Notes under the pieces: generated by a model
What the model was told of the DNA's origin: nothing
Database searches by the model: none
The model's input: the letters and a program-made list of their open reading frames with translations, nothing else
Made by a program: the position numbers and the translations under genes
Shown here: positions 54,546 through 63,456 of the stretch, one piece after another
Layout of the letters: every line of letters starts with the position of its first letter
Position numbering within the stretch: position 1 is the first letter of the stretch
NCBI GenBank assembly: GCA_028280455.1
Contig: JANQLT010000163.1
Span: forward strand, 1-64,000
Source of the DNA: Kiloniellales bacterium
GTDB taxonomy: Bacteria; Pseudomonadota; Alphaproteobacteria; Kiloniellales; JAKSDN01
DNA length: 64,000 nt
Direction: 5' to 3'

Positions 54546-56069
54546 ATGACCTGGAATGCGAGAATTCTCTTGGCCGCAGCGGCTTTGGTGCTGGCTGCGC
54601 AAGGCGCCAAGGCGGACAAGGCCGACGACACCCTGAGGATCGGCTGGGGCGTCGACGGCGTCATGGTCAACGCCGACAACTACTACGGCGCCACGCGGTC
54701 GGGCATCTGGTTCACCGCCATGGTTTGGGACACGCTGATCTACCGCGACCCCACCTCGGGCGAGTACCTGCCGAACCTGGCCAGCGGCTGGAACTGGATC
54801 GACGACACCACCCTCGAGCTGACGCTCCGCGAGGGCGTCACCTTCCACAACGGCGAGCCCTTCGACGCCGACGATGTCGTCTACACCTACAACACGGTCT
54901 CCGCGCCCGACAGCGGCGTGAAGTTCCAGCGGATCGTCAACTGGATCGACAAGACCGAGAAGGTCGATGCCACGACCGTGCGGATCCACAGCAAGGGCCC
55001 CTTCCCGCAGGCCCTTGAGTTCCTCGCCGGGCCGATGCCGGTCTACCCCAACGAGTACTACGCCGAGGTCGGGACCGAAGGCATGTCCAACAAGCCGATC
55101 GGCACGGGCCCCTACAAGGTCGTCAGCATGAAGCCGGGCGAGGAGTACACCCTGGTGCGCAACGACGGCTACACCTGGGGCGGCCCGAAGGGGATGGCCA
55201 AGATCAAGAACGTCGTGATCCGCGAGATCCCGGACGTGCAGACCCAGGTGGCCGAGCTCCTGGCCGGCGGCATCGACGTCACCGCCGACCTGACGCCCGA
55301 CCTCGTGGCCAAGCTTCAGGGTCGGCCGGGCGTCACCGCCGAGATGGCCGAGACCCTGCGGATCTTCTACCTGGGCATGGATGCCGCCGGGCGCACCAAC
55401 AGCGATCCGACCAAGAACCCGAAGGTTCGCCAGGCGATCAGCCACGCCGTCAATCGACAGGCCATCGTCGACAACCTCCTGGGCGGCGCGCCGAGAGTCG
55501 TCAACACGCCTTGCCATCCCTTGCAGTTCGGCTGCGACGAGTCGATGGCCAGGGTCTACGACTACGATCCGGGCAAGGCCAAGGCCCTGCTGACCGAGGC
55601 CGGCTATGGAGACGGCTTCACCATCGACCTCTACGCCGAAGCGCCGGCCCACGAGGCCGAGGCCATCATGGGCGACCTGGCGAAGGTCGGCATCCAAACG
55701 AAACTGCACCGCCTGCCTTGGGAGGCCTTTCGCGACGCGCAGGTGGCCAACAAGGTGCCCCTGTGGCTGGCCAACTGGGGCTCCTATTCCCTGGCGGATG
55801 CCGCGGCCAGTGTCAGCGTCTTCTTCAACGGCAGCGAGGACGACTTCGCCCAGGACACGGACGTCATGGAGTGGCTCAAGCAGGCCGACACCAACACCGA
55901 CCCGGCGACCCGCAAAAAGCTCTACGGCAAGGCCATCGCGCGGATCACCGAGCAAGCCTACATCTTGCCGACCTTCAGCGGTGTTCGGAGCTACGGCTGG
56001 GATTCCGAGCTGAACTTCACGCCCTACGCGGACGAGATCCCGCGCTTCTACGAGTACAGCTGGAAATAG
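54546..56069 (+). CDS. ABC transporter substrate-binding protein, peptide family 5
   Basis: The ATG at 54546 follows GGGAGCAGCGC. The 507-residue protein has a signal peptide (about 1-23, ending GAKA) and the SBP_bac_5 fold: TYNTVSAPDSGVKFQRIVNW, PIGTGPYKVVSMKPGEEYTL, KNPKVRQAISHAVNRQAIVD and the C-terminal LPTFSGVRSYGWDSELNF. It should bind a dipeptide or similar compound in the periplasm and deliver it to the DppB/DppC-like permease encoded downstream. Confidence 0.93.
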   Translation: MTWNARILLAAAALVLAAQGAKADKADDTLRIGWGVDGVMVNADNYYGATRSGIWFTAMVWDTLIYRDPTSGEYLPNLASGWNWIDDTTLELTLREGVTFHNGEPFDADDVVYTYNTVSAPDSGVKFQRIVNWIDKTEKVDATTVRIHSKGPFPQALEFLAGPMPVYPNEYYAEVGTEGMSNKPIGTGPYKVVSMKPGEEYTLVRNDGYTWGGPKGMAKIKNVVIREIPDVQTQVAELLAGGIDVTADLTPDLVAKLQGRPGVTAEMAETLRIFYLGMDAAGRTNSDPTKNPKVRQAISHAVNRQAIVDNLLGGAPRVVNTPCHPLQFGCDESMARVYDYDPGKAKALLTEAGYGDGFTIDLYAEAPAHEAEAIMGDLAKVGIQTKLHRLPWEAFRDAQVANKVPLWLANWGSYSLADAAASVSVFFNGSEDDFAQDTDVMEWLKQADTNTDPATRKKLYGKAIARITEQAYILPTFSGVRSYGWDSELNFTPYADEIPRFYEYSWK

Positions 56070-56130
56070 CCCGACGACGTGACGGCGGCGCGCCTGCTCG
56101 ACGGGCGCGCCGCGCCGTGGAGCTTGCGCC

Positions 56131-57126
56131 ATGTTACCTGAGAGCCAACTGGGCCCCGGGGCGCTGCACAGCGATGCCCTGGTCTGCGATACGACCTTGC
56201 CCTGGACCGACTATGGGCGCGCGGAGCACCGGGCACAGACCCTGCCGCGCATGGTCGAGAACGGCGTCGATTTCGTCTCCCTGACCCTCGCGTCCGATTC
56301 CGAGTCCACGCTCGAGGTCCTGAAGGCCATCGCCCGGGAGCGCCGCAGCTTCCTGTCGCAGCCGGCGCTCTATCGTCTCGTCGAGAGCGTGGACGACGTC
56401 CTCGCGGCGAAGCGGGACAAGCGGCTCGCCCTCTCCTTCAACCTGCAGGGGACCAACGCGCTGGACGGCGACCTCAACATGGTCGAGGTCTTCTACAAGC
56501 TGGGCGTCCGGCATATGCTGCTCGCCTACAACCACCGGAACAGGGTCGGCGACGGCTGTCACGAGCCCGGCGACCGCGGCCTCACCGCCTTCGGGCGGGA
56601 GCTGGTGCAGGAGATGAACCGGGTCGGCATGATCGTCGATTGCAGCCATACCGGCCACCGGACCTCGATGGACGCCATGGAGGTCTCCAGCGCGCCGGTG
56701 ATCTTCTCGCACTCCAACCCGCGCGCGCTTTGGCAGCACGACCGCAACATCGGCGACGACCTGGCCCGGGCCAGCGCGGCGAGCGGCGGGGTCGTGGGCG
56801 TGGTCGGCGTCGGTATCTTCATGGGCGAGAACGATTCGGCGACCTCGACCCTGGTGCGTCAGATCGACTACTACGCCGAGCTGATCGGCACAGAGCACAT
56901 CTGCCTCGGTCTGGACTACGTCTACGACGTCGAGGAGATGCAGCGCTACATGTCGGAGGTGAAGTCGCCGGCGAGCGGCAACTACGACAAGATGACCGCC
57001 TTCTTCCAGCCCGAGCAGCTCCCGGAGCTGACCGAGGCGCTGCTCGCCGGCGGCTATTCCGAGACGGCGGTGCGCGGAATCCTCGGGGAGAACTTCCTCC
57101 GGGTCGCACGCGCCGTCTGGCGATAG
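56131..57126 (+). CDS. Membrane-dipeptidase family protein with changed zinc ligands (1)
   Basis: The 331-residue protein matches the renal-dipeptidase (M19) fold: LALSFNLQGTNALDGDLNMV, VRHMLLAYNHRNRVGDGCHE, GMIVDCSHTGHRTSMDAME, PVIFSHSNPRALWQHDRNIGD and a C-terminal FLRVARAVW. Two family metal features are missing. The N-terminal H-x-D is replaced by a CDTTLPW sequence, and the bridging Glu (usually in the E-G-G type motif) is Gln in NLQG. The C-terminal histidines remain. It may be an inactive sensor or have another reaction. It lies between the binding protein and the permease. Confidence 0.8.
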   Translation: MLPESQLGPGALHSDALVCDTTLPWTDYGRAEHRAQTLPRMVENGVDFVSLTLASDSESTLEVLKAIARERRSFLSQPALYRLVESVDDVLAAKRDKRLALSFNLQGTNALDGDLNMVEVFYKLGVRHMLLAYNHRNRVGDGCHEPGDRGLTAFGRELVQEMNRVGMIVDCSHTGHRTSMDAMEVSSAPVIFSHSNPRALWQHDRNIGDDLARASAASGGVVGVVGVGIFMGENDSATSTLVRQIDYYAELIGTEHICLGLDYVYDVEEMQRYMSEVKSPASGNYDKMTAFFQPEQLPELTEALLAGGYSETAVRGILGENFLRVARAVWR

Positions 57127-57142
57127 CGCGCCGACGCCGCGC

Positions 57143-58060
57143 ATGCTGCCGTTCGTCGCCAAGCGGCTGGTCAGCGCCCTTCTGACCTTGCTGCTGGTCT
57201 CGGTCCTGACCTTCTCCCTGGCCCATCTCGCGGGCGATCCGGCCATCGCCGTCGCCGGCCGGGAAGCCTCGGCAGAGGATATCGAGCGCATCCGCGCCTA
57301 CTACGGCTTCGACCGCCCGATCGTCGTGCAGTACCTCTCCTGGTGCGCCAAGGCCGCCGTCGGCGACTTCGGCATGTCCTACCACTATCAGCAAGCGGTC
57401 TCGGACATGCTCGTCGCGCGTCTGCCGATCACGCTGTCGCTCGGCATCGCCGCGCTCGCCTTCGCCCTGGTCCTGTCCCTGCCCCTGGGCGTTCTGGCGG
57501 CGATCCGCCGCGGCTCGCTGATCGACCGGCTCTGTCTCTTCCTCGCCGTCGTCGGCCAGGCCATGCCGACCTTCTGGCTGGCGCTGCTGATGATCGTGTA
57601 CTTCTCCCTGACGCTGCAATGGCTGCCGGTCTCGGGCAACAGTAGCTGGCTGAACTTCGTCATGCCGACCATCGCCCTCGGCTACTTCGCCACGCCGGCG
57701 CTCATGCGGCTGACTCGGGCCGGCATGATCGACGCCTTGGAGTCCGACTATGTCCGCACCGCCTGGGCGAAGGGCCTGCGGCCTTTCACGGTGTTGTTCA
57801 GGCACGCCCTGCGCAACGTCATGATCCCCATCGTCTCGGTCTCGGCCGTGCAGCTCGGCGCCATGCTCGCCGGCTCGATCGTCGTCGAGCAGATCTTCGC
57901 GCTGCAAGGCATCGGCTGGCTCGGCTACGACGCCACGGTGCGCTCCGACCTGCCCGTCGTGCAGGCCATCACCCTGATCATCGCCGCCTTCTACGTGCTG
58001 CTCACCCTGGCCGCCGATCTGATCAACGCGGCCCTCGATCCGCGCATCAGGGTGACCTGA
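57143..58060 (+). CDS. Dipeptide ABC transporter permease (DppB-like)
   Basis: The 305-residue protein has six membrane spans in the DppB/OppB layout. It starts FVAKRLVSALLTLLLVSVLT, contains the EAA-type loop TAWAKGLRPFTVLFRHALRN with the conserved G, and AGSIVVEQIFALQGIGWLGY near the C-terminus. It forms a heterodimeric pore with the product of the next gene, which begins 4 bases after its stop. Confidence 0.93.
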   Translation: MLPFVAKRLVSALLTLLLVSVLTFSLAHLAGDPAIAVAGREASAEDIERIRAYYGFDRPIVVQYLSWCAKAAVGDFGMSYHYQQAVSDMLVARLPITLSLGIAALAFALVLSLPLGVLAAIRRGSLIDRLCLFLAVVGQAMPTFWLALLMIVYFSLTLQWLPVSGNSSWLNFVMPTIALGYFATPALMRLTRAGMIDALESDYVRTAWAKGLRPFTVLFRHALRNVMIPIVSVSAVQLGAMLAGSIVVEQIFALQGIGWLGYDATVRSDLPVVQAITLIIAAFYVLLTLAADLINAALDPRIRVT

Positions 58061-58064
58061 GCCG

Positions 58065-58961
58065 ATGAGCGCGGGCAACGAAAGCAACGCGGCCATCGAC
58101 GAAGCCCGCGCCTTTCGGCGCTTCCTGCGCCGGGCCGCGCGCAACGGCAGCGCCCTGACGGGCGGTCTCGTGCTGCTCCTGGTCCTCCTCGTCGCCCTTG
58201 CGGCACCGCTGCTCGCGCCCTACGACCCCTATGCGCACGACCTCTCCCGGCGGCTGCTGCCGCCCCTGTTCTATCCTGGCCACGACCCGGCCCATCTCCT
58301 CGGCACGGACGGCTTCGGACGCGACTATCTGTCGCGGCTGATCTACGGCGCGCGGGTCTCGCTGCTGATCGGCATCTCGGTCATGCTGATCTCCGGCCTG
58401 ATCGGCACCGTCCTGGGGCTGCTCGCCGGCTACTTCGGCGGCCGCATCGACCAGGTCATCATGTTCGTCATCAACACCCGGCTCGCGCTGCCGGTGTTCC
58501 TCGTGGCCATGGCGGTGGTCGTGGTGCTCGGCGCCTCGCTCTGGGGCACGATCATCACGCTCGGGCTGTTTCTTTGGGATCGCTTCGCGGTCGTCGTGCG
58601 CAGCGCCACGCAGCAGATCGCCAGCCAGGACTACGTGACCGCCGCCAGGTCCATCGGCTGCTCGCACCGCCAGATCCTCCTGGGCGAGATTCTGCCCAAC
58701 CTGATGAACGCCGTGGTGGTCGTCGGCACCATCGAGATGGCCTATGCGATCCTGCTGGAGGCGGCGCTGTCGTTCCTCGGCTTCGGGGTTCAGGAGCCGA
58801 CCCCCTCCTGGGGCCTGATGCTGGCCCAGGCCCGCCAGTATCTCTTCTTCGACGCCTGGCTGCTCTACATCCCCGGCGCCGCGCTGTTTCTCGTCGTGCT
58901 CTGCATCAACCTCTTCGGCGACGGCCTGCGGGACCTGCTGGGCATGGGAGAGGACACGTGA
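58065..58961 (+). CDS. Dipeptide ABC transporter permease (DppC-like)
   Basis: The 298-residue protein matches DppC/OppC: a cytoplasmic N-terminus, then VLLLVLLVALAAPLLAPYDP, HLLGTDGFGRDYLSRLIYGA, the coupling helix AARSIGCSHRQILLGEILPN and the end motif LFGDGLRDLLG. The stop overlaps the GTG start of the first ATPase (GTGA), keeping stoichiometry tight. It pairs with the DppB-like subunit. Confidence 0.93.
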   Translation: MSAGNESNAAIDEARAFRRFLRRAARNGSALTGGLVLLLVLLVALAAPLLAPYDPYAHDLSRRLLPPLFYPGHDPAHLLGTDGFGRDYLSRLIYGARVSLLIGISVMLISGLIGTVLGLLAGYFGGRIDQVIMFVINTRLALPVFLVAMAVVVVLGASLWGTIITLGLFLWDRFAVVVRSATQQIASQDYVTAARSIGCSHRQILLGEILPNLMNAVVVVGTIEMAYAILLEAALSFLGFGVQEPTPSWGLMLAQARQYLFFDAWLLYIPGAALFLVVLCINLFGDGLRDLLGMGEDT

Positions 58962-59953
58962 GCGCCCTGCTGGAGGTCCGTGACCTGCACGTCGAGATTC
59001 CGACCTCGGCCGGGCTGGTCAGGGCCGTGCGCGGCGTCAGCTTCGCCGTCGACAAGGGGGAGATCCTCTGCGTCGTGGGCGAATCGGGCTGCGGAAAGTC
59101 CCTGACCTCCCTGGCCGTGATGGGGCTGCTGCCGCGGCGCGCGCGGCGCCGCGCCGCCGTCATGCGCTTCGCCGACCAGGATTTGGCCGGCGCCGGCCCC
59201 GCTCGGCTTGGCGAGCTGCGCGGCGATCGCATGGCGATGATCTTTCAGGACCCCATGACGTCGCTCAATCCGGTGCTCACGATCGGCGATCAGTTGATGG
59301 AGGTCTACCGCCGGCACCGGGAAGGCGGTCGCGAGGCCGCGCGCGCCAGGGCGATCGAGCTCTTGGAGACCGCCGGTGTGCCGGCGCCGGCGCAGCGCCT
59401 GGAGCAGTACCCGCACCAGCTTTCGGGCGGCCTGCGGCAGCGGGTGATGATCGCCATGGCCTTGATGTGCGAGCCGGACCTGCTGATCGCCGACGAGCCG
59501 ACGACGGCGCTCGACGTCACCATCCAGGCCCAGGTTCTGTCCCTGCTCAAGCGCCTGCAGCGCGACCTCGGCCTGGCCGTCATCCTGGTGACCCACGATC
59601 TGGGCGTCGTCGCCCGCATGGCCGACCGCGTGCTGGTCATGTACGCCGGCGAGATCGTCGAGCAGGCGACGGCGGCGGAGCTCTTCTCCCGTCCCTGTCA
59701 CCCCTACACCCAAGGCCTGATGCGCTGCCTGCCGGGCCAGGCCGGCAGCGCGCGGCTAGGCACGATCCCCGGCATGGTGCCCAACATGACCGGCGCCTTT
59801 GCCGGCTGCTGCTTCGTCGAGCGTTGCGCCTATGCGACCGCCGATTGCCGGCAAGGCGGAAGGGAGCTGGTGTCGCTGACGCCGAGCCATGCCTACCGCT
59901 GTCTCTTGCCGGCGCAGGAGTCCCTGGGCCATTTGCGGAGCCCCGCGTCATGA
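58958..59953 (+). CDS. Dipeptide ABC transporter ATPase (DppD-like)
   Basis: The 331-residue ATPase begins at GTG 58958. Walker A is VVGESGCGKSLTSLAVMG, the signature is QLSGGLRQRVMIAMAL and Walker B is LLIADEPTTALDVTIQ. The C-terminal oligopeptide/dipeptide extension contains cysteine residues (CCFVERCAYATADCRQGG) typical of the subfamily. It powers peptide import together with the DppF-like ATPase, whose ATG overlaps its stop (ATGA). Confidence 0.95.
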   Translation: MSALLEVRDLHVEIPTSAGLVRAVRGVSFAVDKGEILCVVGESGCGKSLTSLAVMGLLPRRARRRAAVMRFADQDLAGAGPARLGELRGDRMAMIFQDPMTSLNPVLTIGDQLMEVYRRHREGGREAARARAIELLETAGVPAPAQRLEQYPHQLSGGLRQRVMIAMALMCEPDLLIADEPTTALDVTIQAQVLSLLKRLQRDLGLAVILVTHDLGVVARMADRVLVMYAGEIVEQATAAELFSRPCHPYTQGLMRCLPGQAGSARLGTIPGMVPNMTGAFAGCCFVERCAYATADCRQGGRELVSLTPSHAYRCLLPAQESLGHLRSPAS

Positions 59954-60945
59954 CGGTCGCGATCGAAGCGCGCGACCTGCACCGCAGCTATCGGCTCAGC
60001 CGCGGGGCCTGGGGCGCCGGCGCGCGCGTGCAAGCGGTCTCGGGCGTTTCCTTCCAGGTCGAGCGCGGCAGCGTGCTCGGCCTGGTCGGGGAGTCCGGCT
60101 GCGGCAAGTCGACGCTGGCGCGCCTGCTGCTCGGCCTCGAGCAGCCCAATGCCGGCCAGGTCCTGATCGACGGCCGGCCGGTGGCCGAGATGGGCCGTCT
60201 GGAACGGGCGCGAAAGATCCAGATCGTGTTCCAGGACCCGAACTCCTCGCTCAATCCGCGCAAGAGCGTGCTGTCCATCCTGACCATGCCGCTGCGGGTC
60301 CACGGCCTGGGCAGCCGGCAGGAGCGCGAGCGCCGCGCCGCCGAGGTCATGGACCAGGTGGGCCTGCCGAGACGCCTCCTGCAGAGCCGCCCCAGCGGCT
60401 TGTCGGGTGGCCAGCGCCAGCGGGTCGCCATCGCCCGGGCCCTGATCGTGCGGCCGGAGATCCTGATCTGCGACGAGCCGACCTCGGCCTTGGACGTCTC
60501 CGTGCAAGCCCAGATCCTCAACCTGCTCCAGGACCTGCGCGCCGAGCTCGGCCTGACCTACATCGTGATCTCGCACAACCTGGCGGTCATCGAGCACATG
60601 GCCACGCGGGTCGCCGTCATGTATCTCGGGCGCCTGGTGGAGGAGAACGCAACCGCCGCGCTCTTTTCCTCGCCCCGGCATCCCTACACCGCGGCCCTGC
60701 TCGCCTCCGTGCTGACGCCCGACCCGGCCCTGGGCCTTCCCGAGACGGACCTCGGCGGCGACTTCCCCAATCCCCTGGCGCCGCCGGAGGGCTGCCGCTT
60801 TCACCCGCGCTGCCCGCAGGCCATGGCGGCCTGTTCGCGGCAGGCGCCCGCACCGCTTCGCTGCGGCGAGGGTCTCGTCGAGTGCCACCTCTACGGCGGG
60901 TCCGGCGCCGGAAAGCAAGAAAGCGTTGGCTCCCATGCCCGGTGA
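59950..60945 (+). CDS. Dipeptide ABC transporter ATPase (DppF-like)
   Basis: The 331-residue ATPase has Walker A LVGESGCGKSTLARLLLG, signature GLSGGQRQRVAIARAL and Walker B ILICDEPTSALDVSVQ, and the DppF-type C-terminus (EGCRFHPRCPQAMAACSRQA). It completes the transporter with a second nucleotide-binding subunit. Its 3' end overlaps the following dipeptidase gene, so all five genes from 56131 onward should be on one transcript. Confidence 0.95.
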   Translation: MTVAIEARDLHRSYRLSRGAWGAGARVQAVSGVSFQVERGSVLGLVGESGCGKSTLARLLLGLEQPNAGQVLIDGRPVAEMGRLERARKIQIVFQDPNSSLNPRKSVLSILTMPLRVHGLGSRQERERRAAEVMDQVGLPRRLLQSRPSGLSGGQRQRVAIARALIVRPEILICDEPTSALDVSVQAQILNLLQDLRAELGLTYIVISHNLAVIEHMATRVAVMYLGRLVEENATAALFSSPRHPYTAALLASVLTPDPALGLPETDLGGDFPNPLAPPEGCRFHPRCPQAMAACSRQAPAPLRCGEGLVECHLYGGSGAGKQESVGSHAR

Positions 60946-61942
60946 CAGCTTCGCTCGGCTCTATGCGGATCTCATCGTCTGGGATGCCCACGCCTGCCTG
61001 CCGCTGGTCCCGGGGCAGGACATGTCGGCCCTGGAGCGCCACCGCGCCGCGGGGGCCAGCTTCGTCCACGTCAACGTCGGCATGGACTACAACCCCTTGC
61101 CGCAGATCATGCGGGTCATCGCCGGCTATCGCCGCTGGCTCGAGGAGCACGCGGATCGCTTCCTGCTGGCGGAGACGGTCGAGGACGTCCGCCGAGCCAA
61201 GCGTGACGGCCGCCTGGCGGTGGCCTTCGACCTGGAAGGCTCGATGATGCTGCAGGGCGACCTCGACATGCTGGACCTGTTCCACGATGTCGGCGTGCGC
61301 CAGATGCACCTCGCCTACAACCGCAACAACGCCGTGGCCGGCGGATGCCACGACCGCGACGGCGGCTTGAGCCCGCTCGGCCGCGGGGTCGTCCGCCGCA
61401 TCAACGAGCTGGGCATCATCATGGACTGCTCGCACATGGGGCTCCGCAGCAGTCTCGAGGTGATGGAGATCTCGACGCGCCCCGTCGTCTTCTCGCATTC
61501 CAACGTGAAGGCCCTGCGGGACCATCCGCGCAACATCACGGACGAGCAGATCGAAGCCTGCGCGGGCAGCGACGGCGTGGTCGGCATCTGCGGGATCGGG
61601 CCCTTCCTGGGGGACGACGAGATCTCCACCGAGCGCTTGCTGCGCCACGTCGACTACGTCGCCGAGCGCGTCGGCCCGCGGCACGTCGGCCTGGGCCTCG
61701 ACTACGTCTTCGACCAGACCCACGACGAGATGCCGGCCGGCCAGGCGCAGGACTACTGGTACCCCGAGACGCAGGGCTATGACCTGCAAGGCATGCAGAT
61801 CAAGCCGCCGGAGCACCTGCCCGAGATCGCCGGCGCGCTGCTCGATCGGGGCTACGAGCCCGAAGAGGTGCGAGCGGTCATGGGCGGCAACTTCCTGCGG
61901 GTCGCCGAGGCGACTTGGTCGGCCGCGAAAGGTCCGGTCTAG
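60935..61942 (+). CDS. Membrane-dipeptidase family protein with H-x-C metal motif (2)
   Basis: This 335-residue M19-family protein starts at ATG 60935 (TTG 60926 is an alternative), overlapping the ATPase gene by 11 bases. Family motifs are intact except one: LVWDAHACLPL has Cys where the second zinc-ligand Asp (D-x-H-x-D) is expected. The bridging Glu is kept (AFDLEGSMMLQGDLD), as are DCSHMGLRSSLEVMEIS and PVVFSHSNVKAL. A QDYWYPETQGYDLQGMQ insertion precedes the C-terminus. It likely hydrolyses a dipeptide or related amide taken up by the transporter, possibly with altered metal use. Confidence 0.85.
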   Translation: MPGDSFARLYADLIVWDAHACLPLVPGQDMSALERHRAAGASFVHVNVGMDYNPLPQIMRVIAGYRRWLEEHADRFLLAETVEDVRRAKRDGRLAVAFDLEGSMMLQGDLDMLDLFHDVGVRQMHLAYNRNNAVAGGCHDRDGGLSPLGRGVVRRINELGIIMDCSHMGLRSSLEVMEISTRPVVFSHSNVKALRDHPRNITDEQIEACAGSDGVVGICGIGPFLGDDEISTERLLRHVDYVAERVGPRHVGLGLDYVFDQTHDEMPAGQAQDYWYPETQGYDLQGMQIKPPEHLPEIAGALLDRGYEPEEVRAVMGGNFLRVAEATWSAAKGPV

Positions 61943-62373
61943 GCGAGGCGTCGCGCGCCGACAGCACTTCGGATGTCGGCCTGCTCTCCGTCGCGCCGAT
62001 GATGGATTGGACGAGAAACTCAAGTATTGCAGATAGTTAGTCGACGGCCTATGCGCAGCCAGTGGCGATCCTTCCACCTGGGTAGCCTTCGGCTTTTCTG
62101 TCAGCAAGAAGACCGGCTTCAAGCGACGTGGCATCTGGCCATGAGACATTCCCCGACGTTTTGAGGTCGAGCCTGCGCGCCTGCCGATCTCGCTCGCTGC
62201 ATGGAAGCTCGGCCATTCCGGATCGAGGCTTGCTACCTGTTCCGTTGGACCGGGAACTGAATCCGTCGGTCTGAGTCCCGCTTGCATGCTCATGGCCGAT
62301 ACTTGACAGGACGCAACGCCCTATGGCTCCCTGCGCCCATACCTTTCCACACCTTCCAAGACCATTTCTCGGC
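61943..62373. other. 431-bp intergenic region
   Basis: Between the second dipeptidase gene and the IclR gene there is no convincing coding frame. A short AT-rich piece is found at about 62005-62045. The rest looks like coding-type sequence with stops in all frames and may be a decayed gene fragment, but no family could be recognised. Confidence 0.4.
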
Positions 62374-63195
62374 ATGAGCAACGCCAGACGTCAGCCGCGG
62401 TCGAAGCTTGTCCGGGATGCGGTCGGGCCCAGGAACGGTCGGACGAAAATGGGTGGCTCCTCGCCGACGGCGAAGATGTTTGCCGTCCTTGACGTTCTTG
62501 CCGAGCGCGGCAGTGCACGGCTGACCGATATTGCCTTGGCGCTCGACGTGCCCAAGACCACTCTCCACCACACCGTTGCACAACTGGAGGATTTGGGGCT
62601 GTTGCAGCGAGAGCTCGGTGGCCGACAGCTCACTATCGCGCCGCGGCTGGCCAAGCTGTCGTCCGACATACTCGGTGCGGCGATGCGGCATGCGCCGCGC
62701 CACGCCATACTCGAGAGACTGGCCGCAAGCCTGGGCGAGAGTTGCAGTCTCGGCATTCGCGTCGGCCACCGGACCGTCTATCTCGACGATGTGACCGGTT
62801 CCTCGCCTCTGGCATTCAATTTCCAGACGGGCAGTCACGTTCCCCTCTACTGCACGTCTACGGGAAAGCTCTTCTTGGCCCGCATGACGGCGGCGGAGCT
62901 GGACCGCTATCTGAAGAGCGAGCCGCTGGTGCAACACACGCCGCGAACCATCACGGACCCAGATCACTTGCGCGCGGTCGTTGCCGAAATCGCCGAAAGC
63001 GGCTTCGCCTGCTCGGACGATGAGTTCGTGCTCGGCGTTGTCGGCGCCGCCGTTCCCGTGGTCGACAGACAAGGTCGATTGCTGGCGGGCCTGACCGTCT
63101 CCATACCGGGGGTGCGGATGTCCTTTTCCGACCTGCCCAAGCTGCGGTCGGCTCTCGACTCTGCTGCCGAGAACCTCGCGCAGACTTTCGACTAA
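62374..63195 (+). CDS. IclR-family transcriptional regulator
   Basis: The protein (273 residues from ATG 62374; 62323 and 62449 are also possible) has the IclR winged helix (TAKMFAVLDVLAERGSARLT, DIALALDVPKTTLHHTVAQL) and effector domain (SCSLGIRVGHRTVYLDDVTG, CTSTGKLFLARM, SGFACSDDEFVLGVVGAAVP). IclR regulators often control aromatic or amino-acid catabolic genes. It precedes the aminotransferase gene by 261 bases on the same strand, and a TTCG/CGAA element in that gap could be its operator. The repeat copy 3 adjoins its stop. Confidence 0.88.
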   Translation: MSNARRQPRSKLVRDAVGPRNGRTKMGGSSPTAKMFAVLDVLAERGSARLTDIALALDVPKTTLHHTVAQLEDLGLLQRELGGRQLTIAPRLAKLSSDILGAAMRHAPRHAILERLAASLGESCSLGIRVGHRTVYLDDVTGSSPLAFNFQTGSHVPLYCTSTGKLFLARMTAAELDRYLKSEPLVQHTPRTITDPDHLRAVVAEIAESGFACSDDEFVLGVVGAAVPVVDRQGRLLAGLTVSIPGVRMSFSDLPKLRSALDSAAENLAQTFD

Positions 63196-63196
63196 G

Positions 63197-63242
63197 GCGT
63201 TTTCCGCTCGCGCGGACTCGCGGCACCGGCCCGCTCCCCTCC
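63197..63242 (+). repeat. Interspersed 46-bp repeat, copy 3 (inverted, diverged)
   Basis: This is the reverse complement of the copies at 50-95 and 9654-9699 with a few substitutions. It starts two bases after the IclR stop codon. In all three copies the same strand direction follows the upstream gene's stop (TTTTCCGC...GCGGA), consistent with a role in transcript ends. Confidence 0.65.
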
Positions 63243-63345
63243 CACCGAAAGCAGATCCACTGCCCTGCGCCGTCTCCAAGCCGGCCGCGAATCCGGCCGT
63301 TTTCGCCTGCCGCGGCCGAAATGCCTGCCCGGGCGAAAAAGGGGT

Positions 63346-63394
63346 TTGACATATAGTTCGAAAAATAGCTACGAATCATATCATAATATCGAAC
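63346..63394 (+). promoter_or_regulatory. AT-rich promoter region with TTCG/CGAA repeats before the aminotransferase gene
   Basis: TTGACA lies at 63346-63351 in a markedly AT-rich segment. TTCG (63357-63360) and CGAA (63372-63375) form an inverted pair 11 bases apart, and GTTCGA (63356-63361) recurs inverted as TCGAAC (63389-63394). These may be sites for the adjacent IclR protein. No clear -10 is seen at 17 bases. Confidence 0.35.
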
Positions 63395-63456
63395 AAAACT
63401 GAGGCGATGCGGTCCGATCCCTCGTGTCGTCGCACTGTGACGGTGGAGCATCAGGC

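Noticed and set aside
62049-62381. A 110-codon minus-strand frame in the gap before the IclR gene
   Set aside because: No recognisable family, no ribosome-binding site, and it overlaps the start of the well-supported IclR gene; it may be part of a decayed gene but cannot be supported.
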